Shown in pieces: positions 42,601 through 50,375 of a stretch of DNA of 64,000 nucleotides. This DNA comes from Conexibacter sp. DBS9H8. Lineage in GTDB: Bacteria; Actinomycetota; Thermoleophilia; Solirubrobacterales; Solirubrobacteraceae. Position 1 is the first letter of the stretch, and each line of letters begins with the position of its first letter. The position numbers and the translations under genes are program-made. The notes beneath the pieces are model-generated. The model was not told the DNA's origin. It was given only the letters and a program-made list of their open reading frames with translations, and made no database searches. The stretch lies in assembly GCF_023330685.1 (NCBI RefSeq), contig NZ_CP097128.1:434001-498000 (forward strand), in the 5' to 3' direction.

Positions 42601-42938
42601 GCATCCGCGAAGCCTGGCAGCAGACGCACGATCTCGAGCGGTCGATCACGCTCGCGATCGACCGCACCGGCCGGGTGATCACCGGCGCGGCCGTGATCAT
42701 GAGCGCCGTCTTCATCGCGTTCACGTTCGCCGAGCTCAGCCTCATCCGCCAGGCCGGCGTCGGGCTCGCCAGCGCTGTGCTGATCGACGCCACCCTCGTA
42801 CGGCTGATCCTCCTCCCAGCCGCGATCCGGCTCGCGGGACCCGTCACCTTCTACTTCCCCGCCTGGCTCGACCACCACCTCCCCACCATCCACCACGACA
42901 CCACCACGCCGCCCTGCCCCGCACCACATGCCGCCTGA
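39633..42938 (+). CDS. MMPL/RND family transporter
   Basis: A ~1101-residue RND-type transporter. It has two sets of membrane helices, each with the proton-relay signature: GLALGVDYSLLLVSRFREEL near residue 235 and FGLSLDYQVFVLTRIREAW near 975. Between them lies a long extracytoplasmic Ala/Gly-rich region of heptad-like repeats (SGVGQLRSGLLQARSAASAL, AGASRLSAGIATLAGGASTL) resembling YhgE/Pip coiled coils. It may export lipids or drugs. GTG 39633 is chosen by coupling to the leader ORF. It overlaps the metallo-hydrolase gene by 11 bases. Confidence 0.85.
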   Translation: MTRAARFSLERPRLTLLVWALVIGVLAVEGLSFGSRIAPSSLNVPGSASYRAEQVEARYFGLQAEIPVLLQGPRRAVDSQGRALVARLRSHPGYTVLSPWDQGAAIPELRPARDAAVVLVLVKTKNLLVGSSGEAVRSLAQRFTRSPVRVSVSGFSVIGGALKADALTATHNAEMVAIPVLLLVLLLVFRSPIAALIPAVFGVAAVQAGFGAVGLLATRLQISDVATALTSMMGLALGVDYSLLLVSRFREELAHGRDPRSAAAGAQAAAGGPVLFAGFALIVAMIVAIALSPGNFLLSAAASVAVVAAISMGGAYLAVPAVLALLGARIDRWRIGRPPREDGRWASLARAVQRRPLLTAAAALVPLVAVGTQAFALTTGPPDVRDLPPASQTRVQSERVAQVLGPGWSAPYEVYVADPNGPVTTPRRLRAIERWQERIARMSDVRTVIGPGEIAARDPTLLHAAGTAEQVRRSLSDSGGQARQLSAGLARASSGVGQLRSGLLQARSAASALGTGGAQASDAATRLSAALAQAHAGAETLRRALAQAAAGAGRLTGAISSAHGGSRQLTGALARAAAGSSRLATGAGQLASGLAAGQGQLAQLKTASDTATGDAATLLSALEGMTVGKLDPRYQQALRAAGELDAFTTGRDPRTGSPVEPGYLGLSPALATAETRLSQAAAGAAQLNAAAITLANGLGRLTAGASRLSAGIATLAGGASTLEQGLAQLSQRSSALPAGLAALQNGAARLAGGLARLKVGSGQLANGLASGAGQTQTLQAGLDNASRQTTQAATGGNQAQQLSQLQSRSPRLLSSGYFVLAALDGADQSARTQAGYTVNLKGGGQAARITIIPNSGPNDPATRALRARLRQQLPALASATGANTYLGGVAAQLADYQHTLGDALPILIIALSIAAAILLAIILRAIVLAAISVALNLVTVGASFGIVELLFQGHHPPLGGPGYADILSLLSTFTVVFGLSLDYQVFVLTRIREAWQQTHDLERSITLAIDRTGRVITGAAVIMSAVFIAFTFAELSLIRQAGVGLASAVLIDATLVRLILLPAAIRLAGPVTFYFPAWLDHHLPTIHHDTTTPPCPAPHAA

Positions 42939-43872
42939 CCCCCAAGCGGCGCGACGCGCCACCCCTCATGTCGCGCTCAACCCGCACACCGCCGCGCCCG
43001 GCATCACGCGGTTCACGGTGCCGCTCGCGATCGACTCCCCCGATCACCTCCACGTCCACATGCTCCAGACGCCCGACGGACCACTGCTCATCGACTGCGG
43101 CGCGCGCGGCTCCGAGGACGCGCTAGACGCCGGGCTCGCCACCCTCGACGCGCGTCCGAGCCGGGTGCTGATCACACACGGGCACATCGACCACTGGGGC
43201 ATCGCGACCACTCTCACCGACCGCGTGCTCGCGCACCCCGGCACGCTCTCAAGCCTGCGGTTCGCCTCGCACGGCCCACCCGCGCGCAGGCCCGCTGGGT
43301 GGCCGAACACGCGCGAGCTCGCGCGCGCGTTCGGCGGCTTCTCAGAACTGATCGCCGGCGTCCCCGAGATCGACCCGATCCACGACGGCGACCGGCTCGG
43401 CGACTGGGAAGTGCTCTGGACCCCCGGTCACGACCCAGGCCACATCTGCCTCTACCGCGCAAGCGACGGAATCCTGCTCTGCGGCGACCTGCTCCTTCCC
43501 GGCTACACCCCCAACATTCAACCCGCGCTCGACGGCAGCGACGCGCTCGACCAGTTCCTCACCTCCCTCGACCGCATCGCCGCACTCCCGATCACCCTCG
43601 TACTACCAGCCCACGGCCCCCCTTACAGCGACGCCGGCCGACGAGCGAACGAACTCAAAGTCCACCACATCAAACGGCTCGACACCCTCCGGCACGCGCT
43701 ACGCGGCGGCCCCCGGACGCTCGCCGAACTGACGACCGTCACGTTCACGGCTGACCACAGCCAACCCGCCGACAAGATGCTCGCCCACATGGAGACATAC
43801 GCCCACCTCGAACACCTCCGCCAACAACGCCAAGCCAACGTCGACGAACACGGAACCTGGTCGCTCACGTAG
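42928..43872 (+). CDS. Metallo-beta-lactamase-fold hydrolase
   Basis: A 314-residue MBL-fold enzyme with full metal ligands: VLITHGHIDHWGIA (HxHxDH), TPGHDPGHICLY (third His), ILLCGDLLLPG (bridging Asp) and VLPAHGPPYSDAG (last His). The C-terminal helical tail is typical of the glyoxalase II-like and lactonase-like groups. It is translationally coupled to the MMPL transporter by overlap, so it may process the same substrate. The substrate is unknown (thioester, lactone or similar). Confidence 0.82.
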   Translation: MPPDPQAARRATPHVALNPHTAAPGITRFTVPLAIDSPDHLHVHMLQTPDGPLLIDCGARGSEDALDAGLATLDARPSRVLITHGHIDHWGIATTLTDRVLAHPGTLSSLRFASHGPPARRPAGWPNTRELARAFGGFSELIAGVPEIDPIHDGDRLGDWEVLWTPGHDPGHICLYRASDGILLCGDLLLPGYTPNIQPALDGSDALDQFLTSLDRIAALPITLVLPAHGPPYSDAGRRANELKVHHIKRLDTLRHALRGGPRTLAELTTVTFTADHSQPADKMLAHMETYAHLEHLRQQRQANVDEHGTWSLT

Positions 43873-44481
43873 ACGCCCGCTCTGCCAACGCCGACCCCCC
43901 ACGAGCCCCACCGAATCAGGCTCCTGTGCGTCTGACTTCGCGACCCCAGGACCTGCCTTGACTCGCCGCTTCGGCTCGCCCGTCGCGCGACCGCTGGCGG
44001 CGCCGATCGCGGGATCGGAGCCTCCGCTCTCACGCCGAACCATGGAAGCCGCTTTTGATGGGCGGGGCACTCGTCGCTCCGCGCCTCTCGAAGTCTCAGC
44101 CTCAAACCGGGGGAGGTCCAACATCGCGGTCGGGAGCCCCGATGAGAGGGGCGTCTCCTCGATCGGCCTCCGCCTCCCATCCCGCCATCGGCGTTCAGCT
44201 ATGCGCCGCGTGGTCCGTTCCTGGCCGTGAAGAGCACGCGGGTGGCTCAACGACGCACCAAATGCGGCTCGGATACGGCATCGAGCGGGGCGGGGGCAGG
44301 TTTCGTGCCTGTGCTGGGCCAGGCCACAGCCGAGGTGGGTCTACACGGACAACGATCTGAGTCAGTGGCGGCGTCGGCCTAGTGCGGATTTCGGGACCGT
44401 CGGGCCGATCGGACCGGATCGAAGGTTCTAGGTTGCGCGTGGCGCGAAGGCAAGGTTTACTTACTACAGGAGTAGACGACT
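43873..44481. other. Intergenic region upstream of mce operon
   Basis: No frame shows a recognisable protein; long minus-strand frames are shadow-like. The last 30 bases carry AT-richer sequence (AAGGTTTACTTACTAC), a probable promoter, and a Shine-Dalgarno AGGAG (44469-44473) inside a small 4-bp inverted repeat CTAC-AGGA-GTAG. Confidence 0.45.
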
Positions 44482-45321
44482 GTGCTGCCGAGGAAGACAA
44501 GCAGATATCGCTGTGTTGGTTGGGATCCGGGCGGGCCTTGGCGTCCCGCGTTGCCGTCGTTCGTCGCGGAGATCGGCGGTATGTGTCATCTGGCGGCCAT
44601 CGCGTTCGTGCGTGGTGTGCGCCCACCGATGTCGTATGGGCCGGAGCTCGCCTCGCAGTTCCGCTTTGCGCTGCGGATCTCGTGGTTTACGTTGATCCTG
44701 ACCTCGTTCGCGCTCGCGTTCGGGCCGGCGGGTATCCAAGCATCGAGTTTCCTTGCCTTGTTCGGTGCACTGGACCGGCTCGGCGCTGCCTACGAGTTGA
44801 TCGAGGTGCGCGAGTTCGCGCCGCTGGTGACAGCTATCGTCGTGGCGGGCGTGGCTGGCACGGCCATTTGCGCGGATCTCGGTGCGCGTCAGGTGCGGGA
44901 GGAGACCGCCGCGCTGCGCGTCCTCGGCGTCGATCCGGTTAAGGGCCTCGTCGTGCCGCGGCTGGTCGCGCTCGTGGCGCTCGCGGTGTTCTACGACATC
45001 TTGGCGTTGGTCAGCGGTATGGTCGGAGCGATGCTTGTCGTGGCGGAGAACCACGCTCCCCTGGGTCCGTTCTTCGCCACGTTCTTTGCCAATGCGACGC
45101 CGCTTGAGCTGGGGGCGTCGTTTCTCAAGGCGGGGCTGTATGGGACCGTGATCGCGGTCGTCTGCTGCTACAAGGGCATGAACGTCTCGGGCGGCGCGGA
45201 GAGCGTCGGTCGTGCCGTCAACCAAGCCGTGGTGATCGCCTTCCTGGCGATCGGCGCGATCGACTACACGTTCACCCAGCTGCTGCTGGCCACGCATCCG
45301 ATCCTGTCCGAGACGCGATGA
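44482..45321 (+). CDS. yrbEA: YrbE/MlaE-type permease of Mce transporter, first subunit
   Basis: A 279-residue membrane protein of the MlaE/YrbE family: FGALDRLGAAYELIEVREFA, PLVTAIVVAGVAGTAICADL, GARQVREETAALRVLGVDPV and KGLVVPRLVALVALAVFYD. It should form half of the ABC-type permease moving lipids with the Mce proteins and an MceG ATPase encoded elsewhere. The start is GTG 44482, with AGGAG eight bases before it. The stop overlaps the ATG of yrbEB (ATGA). Confidence 0.9.
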   Translation: MLPRKTSRYRCVGWDPGGPWRPALPSFVAEIGGMCHLAAIAFVRGVRPPMSYGPELASQFRFALRISWFTLILTSFALAFGPAGIQASSFLALFGALDRLGAAYELIEVREFAPLVTAIVVAGVAGTAICADLGARQVREETAALRVLGVDPVKGLVVPRLVALVALAVFYDILALVSGMVGAMLVVAENHAPLGPFFATFFANATPLELGASFLKAGLYGTVIAVVCCYKGMNVSGGAESVGRAVNQAVVIAFLAIGAIDYTFTQLLLATHPILSETR

Positions 45322-46133
45322 TCACTGACGGGCCACAAGCTGTGCGGGGTCGGCTGCTGCCGCCCCTGGTGTCGGTCGGCCGTGCGATCGATTTCTTCTG
45401 GCTCGTCGTTCGGGGACTGGGCGACGGGCGGGTGCGTCCCTATTTCGGAGAGGTTCTCCGGCAGGCTGGCATTCTGATCACGGGCTCTGTGATCATCGTG
45501 CTCGGGCTGGTGTTCGCGCTTGGGTTGGTGGTCGGGATAGAGGGCTCCTACGGCGCACGGATGGTCGGCGCGCCGGCAGCTGCCGGCGCGTTCACGTCGA
45601 TCGCCGACCTGCGGGAGATCGCTCCGTATGCGTTTGGGTACATGATGGCCGCGAAGGTCAGCACGGGGTTCGTGGCCGAGCTCGGCACGATGCGCATCAC
45701 CGAGGAGATCGATGCGCTTGCGGTGATGGGGCTCGACTCGGTCGTGTACTTGTGCTCGACGCGGCTGCTGGCGTCGTGGATCATCCTGCCGTTCGTCTAC
45801 GCGGTGGGCATCCTGGTCTCGTTCATCGGGTCGTTCATCGCGGTCGTGCTGCAGGTGGGCCAGGTCTCAGCGGGCGGCTATCTGGAGCTGTTCTGGAAGT
45901 TCCAGAGTCCTGCTGACTACCTCTTCTCCGGGGTTAAGGGCATGGCGATGGGGACCTTTGTGGTGCTCGTCGGCTGCTATTTCGGCTACACGGTGTCGGG
46001 CGGCCCGGTGGAAGTCGGCCGTGCTACAGCGAAGGCGATGGTCGTGAATCTGATCGGGATCCACATCATCGGGATCTTCGGGAGCCAACTGTTCTGGGGC
46101 GGCGGTCACGCCCGCCTGCCGATCGGCGGATGA
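45318..46133 (+). CDS. yrbEB: YrbE/MlaE-type permease of Mce transporter, second subunit
   Basis: A 271-residue paralogue of the upstream gene: EVLRQAGILITGSVIIVLGL, PYAFGYMMAAKVSTGFVAEL, GTMRITEEIDALAVMGLDSV and YLCSTRLLASWIILPFVY. The two YrbE proteins normally pair as the permease core. It overlaps yrbEA by four bases and the first mce gene by four bases. Membrane-embedded, intact. Confidence 0.9.
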   Translation: MITDGPQAVRGRLLPPLVSVGRAIDFFWLVVRGLGDGRVRPYFGEVLRQAGILITGSVIIVLGLVFALGLVVGIEGSYGARMVGAPAAAGAFTSIADLREIAPYAFGYMMAAKVSTGFVAELGTMRITEEIDALAVMGLDSVVYLCSTRLLASWIILPFVYAVGILVSFIGSFIAVVLQVGQVSAGGYLELFWKFQSPADYLFSGVKGMAMGTFVVLVGCYFGYTVSGGPVEVGRATAKAMVVNLIGIHIIGIFGSQLFWGGGHARLPIGG

Positions 46134-47557
46134 GCAGCACTACGCACAGCACAGCGGCGCGACGCGGGGGCTGGAGGCGACCCCACGGTCCGGCGGACCG
46201 ATCCGGGCTGCGTGGTCGCCTGCCGGTCGGAACGCTCGCCTGGGGATGCTTGCTGCTCACTGCAGCGGTCACGTTGGCGATCCTCTTGGCAGGCGGCGAG
46301 TCCTACACGATCAATGCTCGGTTCTATAACGCGGGCCAACTCGTAACCGGCGGTCTCGTCGAGGTCGCCGGCCGGCCCGTGGGGACCGTCGCCGGCCTGA
46401 CCGTGACCAAAGACGGGCTGGCAAATGTCAGGCTCTCGATCACCGACTCGCAGATCGTTCCGCTCCACGTCGGCACTCGCGCCCAGATTCGGGCCGTCGG
46501 TCAGGCGGGAGTGGCAAACCAGTTCATCGACCTCACGCCTGGGCCGCCGGCTGCGCCGGCGCTGCGCGACGGGGCCGTGCTGCCGACCAGCCAGACGACT
46601 GGGATGGTCGATCTCGACGCGATCCTGGACACGCTGAATCGCCCGACCCGCCAGGATCTCCAGAGCCTGATCGCGCGAAGTGACCAGGTGTTTGCCGGCT
46701 CCGGCTCGAGCTACTTCAACGGCGTGCTCGCAAAGCTCGATCCGGCCCTCCGGGCTGTTGACGGTGTCGCGGGCGAGCTCAGCTACGACCATTATGCGTT
46801 GAGGCGACTGATCGACGAGTCGGCTGTTGCGGCCTCCGCGATCAGCTCGCGCAGCGGCGCGCTAAGCGCCGCGGTCGCCAACACCGCTCGGGTGATGGAG
46901 GCGTTGGCGTCCGAGCGCGCCGTGCTCGCTGACGCTCTCACCCGCGCGCCGGGGGTGCTGGTGCAAGCGCGGGGCACGCTTGCGCGCCTGTCCGCGACGG
47001 TCGTCGCGCTGCGCCCGACGCTGCGCGCGGTTCCATCGGCTGCTGGGCCGCTGGCAACGCTTGTGCGGCGCCTGGGCCCGACGTTACAGGCCAGCGAGCC
47101 GGTGGTCTCGCGGCTGCGTGCGCTGCTTCCGGGCGTGCGCCGCTCGCTCGCGGGGCTTGCGTCGCTCGCCGGGCCCGCCGTCGACGCGCTCGGCTCACTG
47201 ACGCCAGCGCTCAAGGGGCTGATGCCGATTCTGACGGGGATCCGGATCTACGGCGTCGACTTCACCCTCGGACTCACGAACGGCCTCGCCGGGATCCTCG
47301 CCTCCAACTACAACGCCGACGGTCATTACGGACGACTCACTTTTGTCCAGAACCTACAGACGTTGCTCGCTGGCCTGCCGGCGGCCGTGCTTTCGAAGTT
47401 CCCGCTGGTCCCGGGCGTCCTGAGCACGCGCAAGAGCAGCGCCGCATGCCCGGGTGGGGCCGAGCCGCCGGCGCCGGACGGGTCCAATCCGTGGATCCCG
47501 GACCGATCGCTGTGCGATCCCTCGAACGATCTCCCCGCGAGCGTGAACCAGCCATGA
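46130..47557 (+). CDS. mceA: Mce family protein, position A
   Basis: A 475-residue Mce protein. An N-terminal membrane helix (GTLAWGCLLLTAAVTLAILL) is followed by the MlaD/Mce domain (INARFYNAGQLVTGGLVEVA, GRPVGTVAGLTVTKDG, IRAVGQAGVANQFIDLTPGP). A long helical region then forms the tube or needle (TLNRPTRQDLQSLI, then LRPTLRAVPSAAGPL). Such proteins form hexameric channels for lipids outside the membrane. First of six in the operon. Gene letters follow order, not orthology. Confidence 0.87.
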   Translation: MSSTTHSTAARRGGWRRPHGPADRSGLRGRLPVGTLAWGCLLLTAAVTLAILLAGGESYTINARFYNAGQLVTGGLVEVAGRPVGTVAGLTVTKDGLANVRLSITDSQIVPLHVGTRAQIRAVGQAGVANQFIDLTPGPPAAPALRDGAVLPTSQTTGMVDLDAILDTLNRPTRQDLQSLIARSDQVFAGSGSSYFNGVLAKLDPALRAVDGVAGELSYDHYALRRLIDESAVAASAISSRSGALSAAVANTARVMEALASERAVLADALTRAPGVLVQARGTLARLSATVVALRPTLRAVPSAAGPLATLVRRLGPTLQASEPVVSRLRALLPGVRRSLAGLASLAGPAVDALGSLTPALKGLMPILTGIRIYGVDFTLGLTNGLAGILASNYNADGHYGRLTFVQNLQTLLAGLPAAVLSKFPLVPGVLSTRKSSAACPGGAEPPAPDGSNPWIPDRSLCDPSNDLPASVNQP

Positions 47558-48939
47558 GGTGGACCGTGCTGGTGGTCACTGCGCTGGCTGCGGTAGCAGC
47601 GGTGTTCGTCTTACTCAGCTCCTGGGGCGGAAACTCTCGCGTGGTAGTAGATGCGGTATTCGACACGGCGGACGGCATGGTTTCCGGCCAGCTCGTCAAG
47701 ATCGCCGGCGCGCGGGTCGGCACCGTCACCGCGGTCAGACTCGAACCTGGACCGGTCGCGTTGTTGCAGATGAGCATTGACCGGCGGTTTGCTCCGTTCC
47801 GTGCCGACGCGAGCTGCCAGATCCTGCCCGAAGGATTCATCAGCGAGAACTACGTGGAATGCGACCCGGGGTCGCGCACGGAGCCTCCGCTCGCGGCCGG
47901 GCCGAACCGGGTCCCGACGGTGCCGCTCTCCCACACCGCGGTACCAGTCTCCCTCCAGGAGGTGCTGAACATCTTCTCGCTCCCCGTCGACCAGCGCCTG
48001 AAAGTCCTGATCGACGAGCTCGGGATCGGCACCGCCGGCCGCGGCGAGAGCCTGAACGCGATCCTGCAGAGCGCGAACCCGGCACTCACCCAAGCCCAGC
48101 GCGTGCTGTCGATCCTCGATCAGCAGCGCTCGGAGATCGCTCGCGCGGTCGGGCAGAGCGACGTCGTGCTCTCACAGCTCGCCCGCGAGGATCGCGGCGT
48201 CAGAGACTTCGTCGACCGGGCCGCCGCCGTGCTGCGCACCACCGCGGCCCATCGAGCGGCCCTGGCGGACTCGGTTCGGAATCTGCCGGCGATGCTCGAC
48301 GCCACCGACAGGGCGATGGGATCGCTGGGCACGGTGGCTGCGACCGCCGCGCCGCTGCTCGCTGACCTGCGTGCCGCCGCGCCCGGGTTGACGCTGGCCA
48401 CGCACACGATCCCGGCGTTCGCGCAGACCGGCCTGTCGGCTATCCGCCCGCTTCGGGACGCCGCCGGGATTGCGCGGCGCGCAATCCCGGCTGTCGAGCC
48501 GGTGGTCCGCCACCTGCGGACGTTCGGCGTCCACGCCGGCCCCGTGACGCACAACCTGAGCAGGCTGCTGGTCAACCTGCGCGACACTGGCGCTTTCGAA
48601 GCGGTCCTGAACCTCGCGTACAAGCTCGCGACAATGTCAGCAGCGTACGACCCGATCTCGCACATGGGGGGCGTCGTGATCACCTTGCAGACGCGCTGCC
48701 TGCTGGGCTGGCTCCGAGCCCCACTGTCGCCCGCAGCCGGCTGCAGCCATGCATACACCGCACCGGGGCGCGGCACGGTCCCGGTCAACGCTCCTAGCGC
48801 GGGCCCGCAGCTTCAGAGCTCATCGGTGTGGGGTCAGGCGACCGCGCCGACCGGAACTCCGGCTGCAAGCGCCGCACCGGCCAGCCCCCGGTTCTCGGCG
48901 ACGCAGCTCAACGCCCTGCTCAGGTACCTGCTGCGCTGA
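47554..48939 (+). CDS. mceB: Mce family protein, position B
   Basis: A 461-residue Mce protein: N-terminal helix VLVVTALAAVAAVFVLLSSW, Mce domain VVDAVFDTADGMVSGQLVKI, AGARVGTVTAVRLEP and ISENYVECDPG, then helical needle segments. The C-terminal end is Ser/Pro/Ala-rich. ATG 47554 overlaps the mceA stop by four bases and directly starts the membrane helix. It co-assembles with the other Mce subunits, presumably in a hetero-hexamer as in mycobacteria. Confidence 0.86.
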   Translation: MRWTVLVVTALAAVAAVFVLLSSWGGNSRVVVDAVFDTADGMVSGQLVKIAGARVGTVTAVRLEPGPVALLQMSIDRRFAPFRADASCQILPEGFISENYVECDPGSRTEPPLAAGPNRVPTVPLSHTAVPVSLQEVLNIFSLPVDQRLKVLIDELGIGTAGRGESLNAILQSANPALTQAQRVLSILDQQRSEIARAVGQSDVVLSQLAREDRGVRDFVDRAAAVLRTTAAHRAALADSVRNLPAMLDATDRAMGSLGTVAATAAPLLADLRAAAPGLTLATHTIPAFAQTGLSAIRPLRDAAGIARRAIPAVEPVVRHLRTFGVHAGPVTHNLSRLLVNLRDTGAFEAVLNLAYKLATMSAAYDPISHMGGVVITLQTRCLLGWLRAPLSPAAGCSHAYTAPGRGTVPVNAPSAGPQLQSSSVWGQATAPTGTPAASAAPASPRFSATQLNALLRYLLR

Positions 48940-50375
48940 TGCCGTTCTCTGCCAAGACCCGCCGGCGGCCTGACCGCCTGTTCCCGATCGTCGGCGTGCT
49001 CGCGATCGCCGTACTCGTTTTCGCGGTGTACGTTTCCTACACCTCCAACCGCGGGCTGCCGTGGCAGAGCACTTACGACGTCAGCGTAGCTGTGCCTAAC
49101 GCCGACCGGCTGATCCCGACCGACGAGGTCCGGATCGGCGGCGTCCGCGTCGGCCAGGTCGCTTCGGTCTCCGCGGAGCAGCGGACGGACGGACAGCCGT
49201 TCGCGCGGTTGCAGCTGGCGCTAGACCCCTCGATCCGGCTCCCGCTCGACACGCGCGTGCGCGTCGGGTCGGCTTCGATCCTCGGCGCGACCTACGTCGA
49301 GCTGCTGCCCGGAACCGGCGCGCGCACGGTGCCCAACGGCGGCGAGCTTCCACTCGCCAACAGCCAGCCGACGGTGCAGCTCACCGACCTGCTCGACGTG
49401 TTCAACCGCTCCACGGCGCGCGCGCTACAGGCGTCTCTGGGCGACCTCGGCTATGGGGTCGCCGGGCGAGGGCCCGCGCTGAACTCGACGCTAGGTTCGC
49501 TCGACCTGCTCCTCCCACCGCTGAACGAGGTCGGTAGCGCGCTCGCCGCGCCGAGCACCCGCCTACCGGCGTTTCTCCACGGCTATGAGACGATCGCGGA
49601 CGCGCTCGCGCCTGTCGCCCGTCAGCTGGCTGGGGTGTTCGCGGGAGGTGCCGTCACGTTCGCGGCGATCGCCCGGGTCCGCTCCCCGCTCGGAGCGACG
49701 ATCGAGGCGCTGCCGCCGGCCGAGCAGTCCGTGACCAGCAACTTCGCGCGGCTGCAACCGGCGCTCGACAGCCTCGCCACGACGCTGGCCGACCTGCGCC
49801 CCGCCGGCCCGCTGCTGCCCGGCGCCCTGCGCGCAGCCAACGCGGCGCTCGCGGCCGGCGTGCCGGCGCTGCGCTTGCTGCCGGGCTTCACGTCGCGCCT
49901 CGATCCCACGCTCGGCGCGTTGCGGGCACTGAGCCTAAACTCAGCCACCGACGGGTCGGTGCGCGAGCTGACTGGCCTCAGCGACGCGCTTGTCGCGCCG
50001 CTCGCCGCGCTGCTTCCCGCCCAGTTGCAGTGCAACATCGTGCCGCTGTGGGCGCGTGACTTCGCCTCGGGCTTCGGGGACCTGGGGTTCGGCACCGGCC
50101 CCGGCATGGCCCTGGTCGGGCTCACGCACCTCGGAGCGACCGGAGAGATGTTGCAGAACGCGGTGCCCTCGTCGAACGTAGCGATCAACAACACGCCTAC
50201 CGAGAACTTCAGCGAGTGCGAGGCGGGTAACGAGCCCTACACCGGCCATCAGATCCTCACCAACCCGCCCCGCGAGCTGAGCAACCAGACGATCCACACG
50301 ACCCCGCCGCCCGGCGTGCTTACGCTCGCACGCAGGGCCGGTCTGCTCGACAATCCCGCGCCCGGCGAGCGATGA
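48939..50375 (+). CDS. mceC: Mce family protein, position C
   Basis: A 478-residue Mce protein: basic start (AKTRRRPDRLF), helix PIVGVLAIAVLVFAVYVSYT, Mce domain YDVSVAVPNADRLIPTDEVR, IGGVRVGQVASVSAEQ and GATYVELLPG. The helical region follows (LTDLLDVFNRSTARALQASL), and a C-terminal domain with two cysteines (LQCNIVPLW and FSECEAGN) may form a disulfide outside the cell. One-base stop/start overlap with mceB. Confidence 0.86.
   Translation: MPFSAKTRRRPDRLFPIVGVLAIAVLVFAVYVSYTSNRGLPWQSTYDVSVAVPNADRLIPTDEVRIGGVRVGQVASVSAEQRTDGQPFARLQLALDPSIRLPLDTRVRVGSASILGATYVELLPGTGARTVPNGGELPLANSQPTVQLTDLLDVFNRSTARALQASLGDLGYGVAGRGPALNSTLGSLDLLLPPLNEVGSALAAPSTRLPAFLHGYETIADALAPVARQLAGVFAGGAVTFAAIARVRSPLGATIEALPPAEQSVTSNFARLQPALDSLATTLADLRPAGPLLPGALRAANAALAAGVPALRLLPGFTSRLDPTLGALRALSLNSATDGSVRELTGLSDALVAPLAALLPAQLQCNIVPLWARDFASGFGDLGFGTGPGMALVGLTHLGATGEMLQNAVPSSNVAINNTPTENFSECEAGNEPYTGHQILTNPPRELSNQTIHTTPPPGVLTLARRAGLLDNPAPGER

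Noticed and set aside
44195..44481. Possible shared TTTACTT motif between the mce promoter and the P450/BVMO intergenic region
   Set aside because: Only seven bases agree (44455-44463 compared with the minus strand at 59728-59734); too short to claim a common operator.
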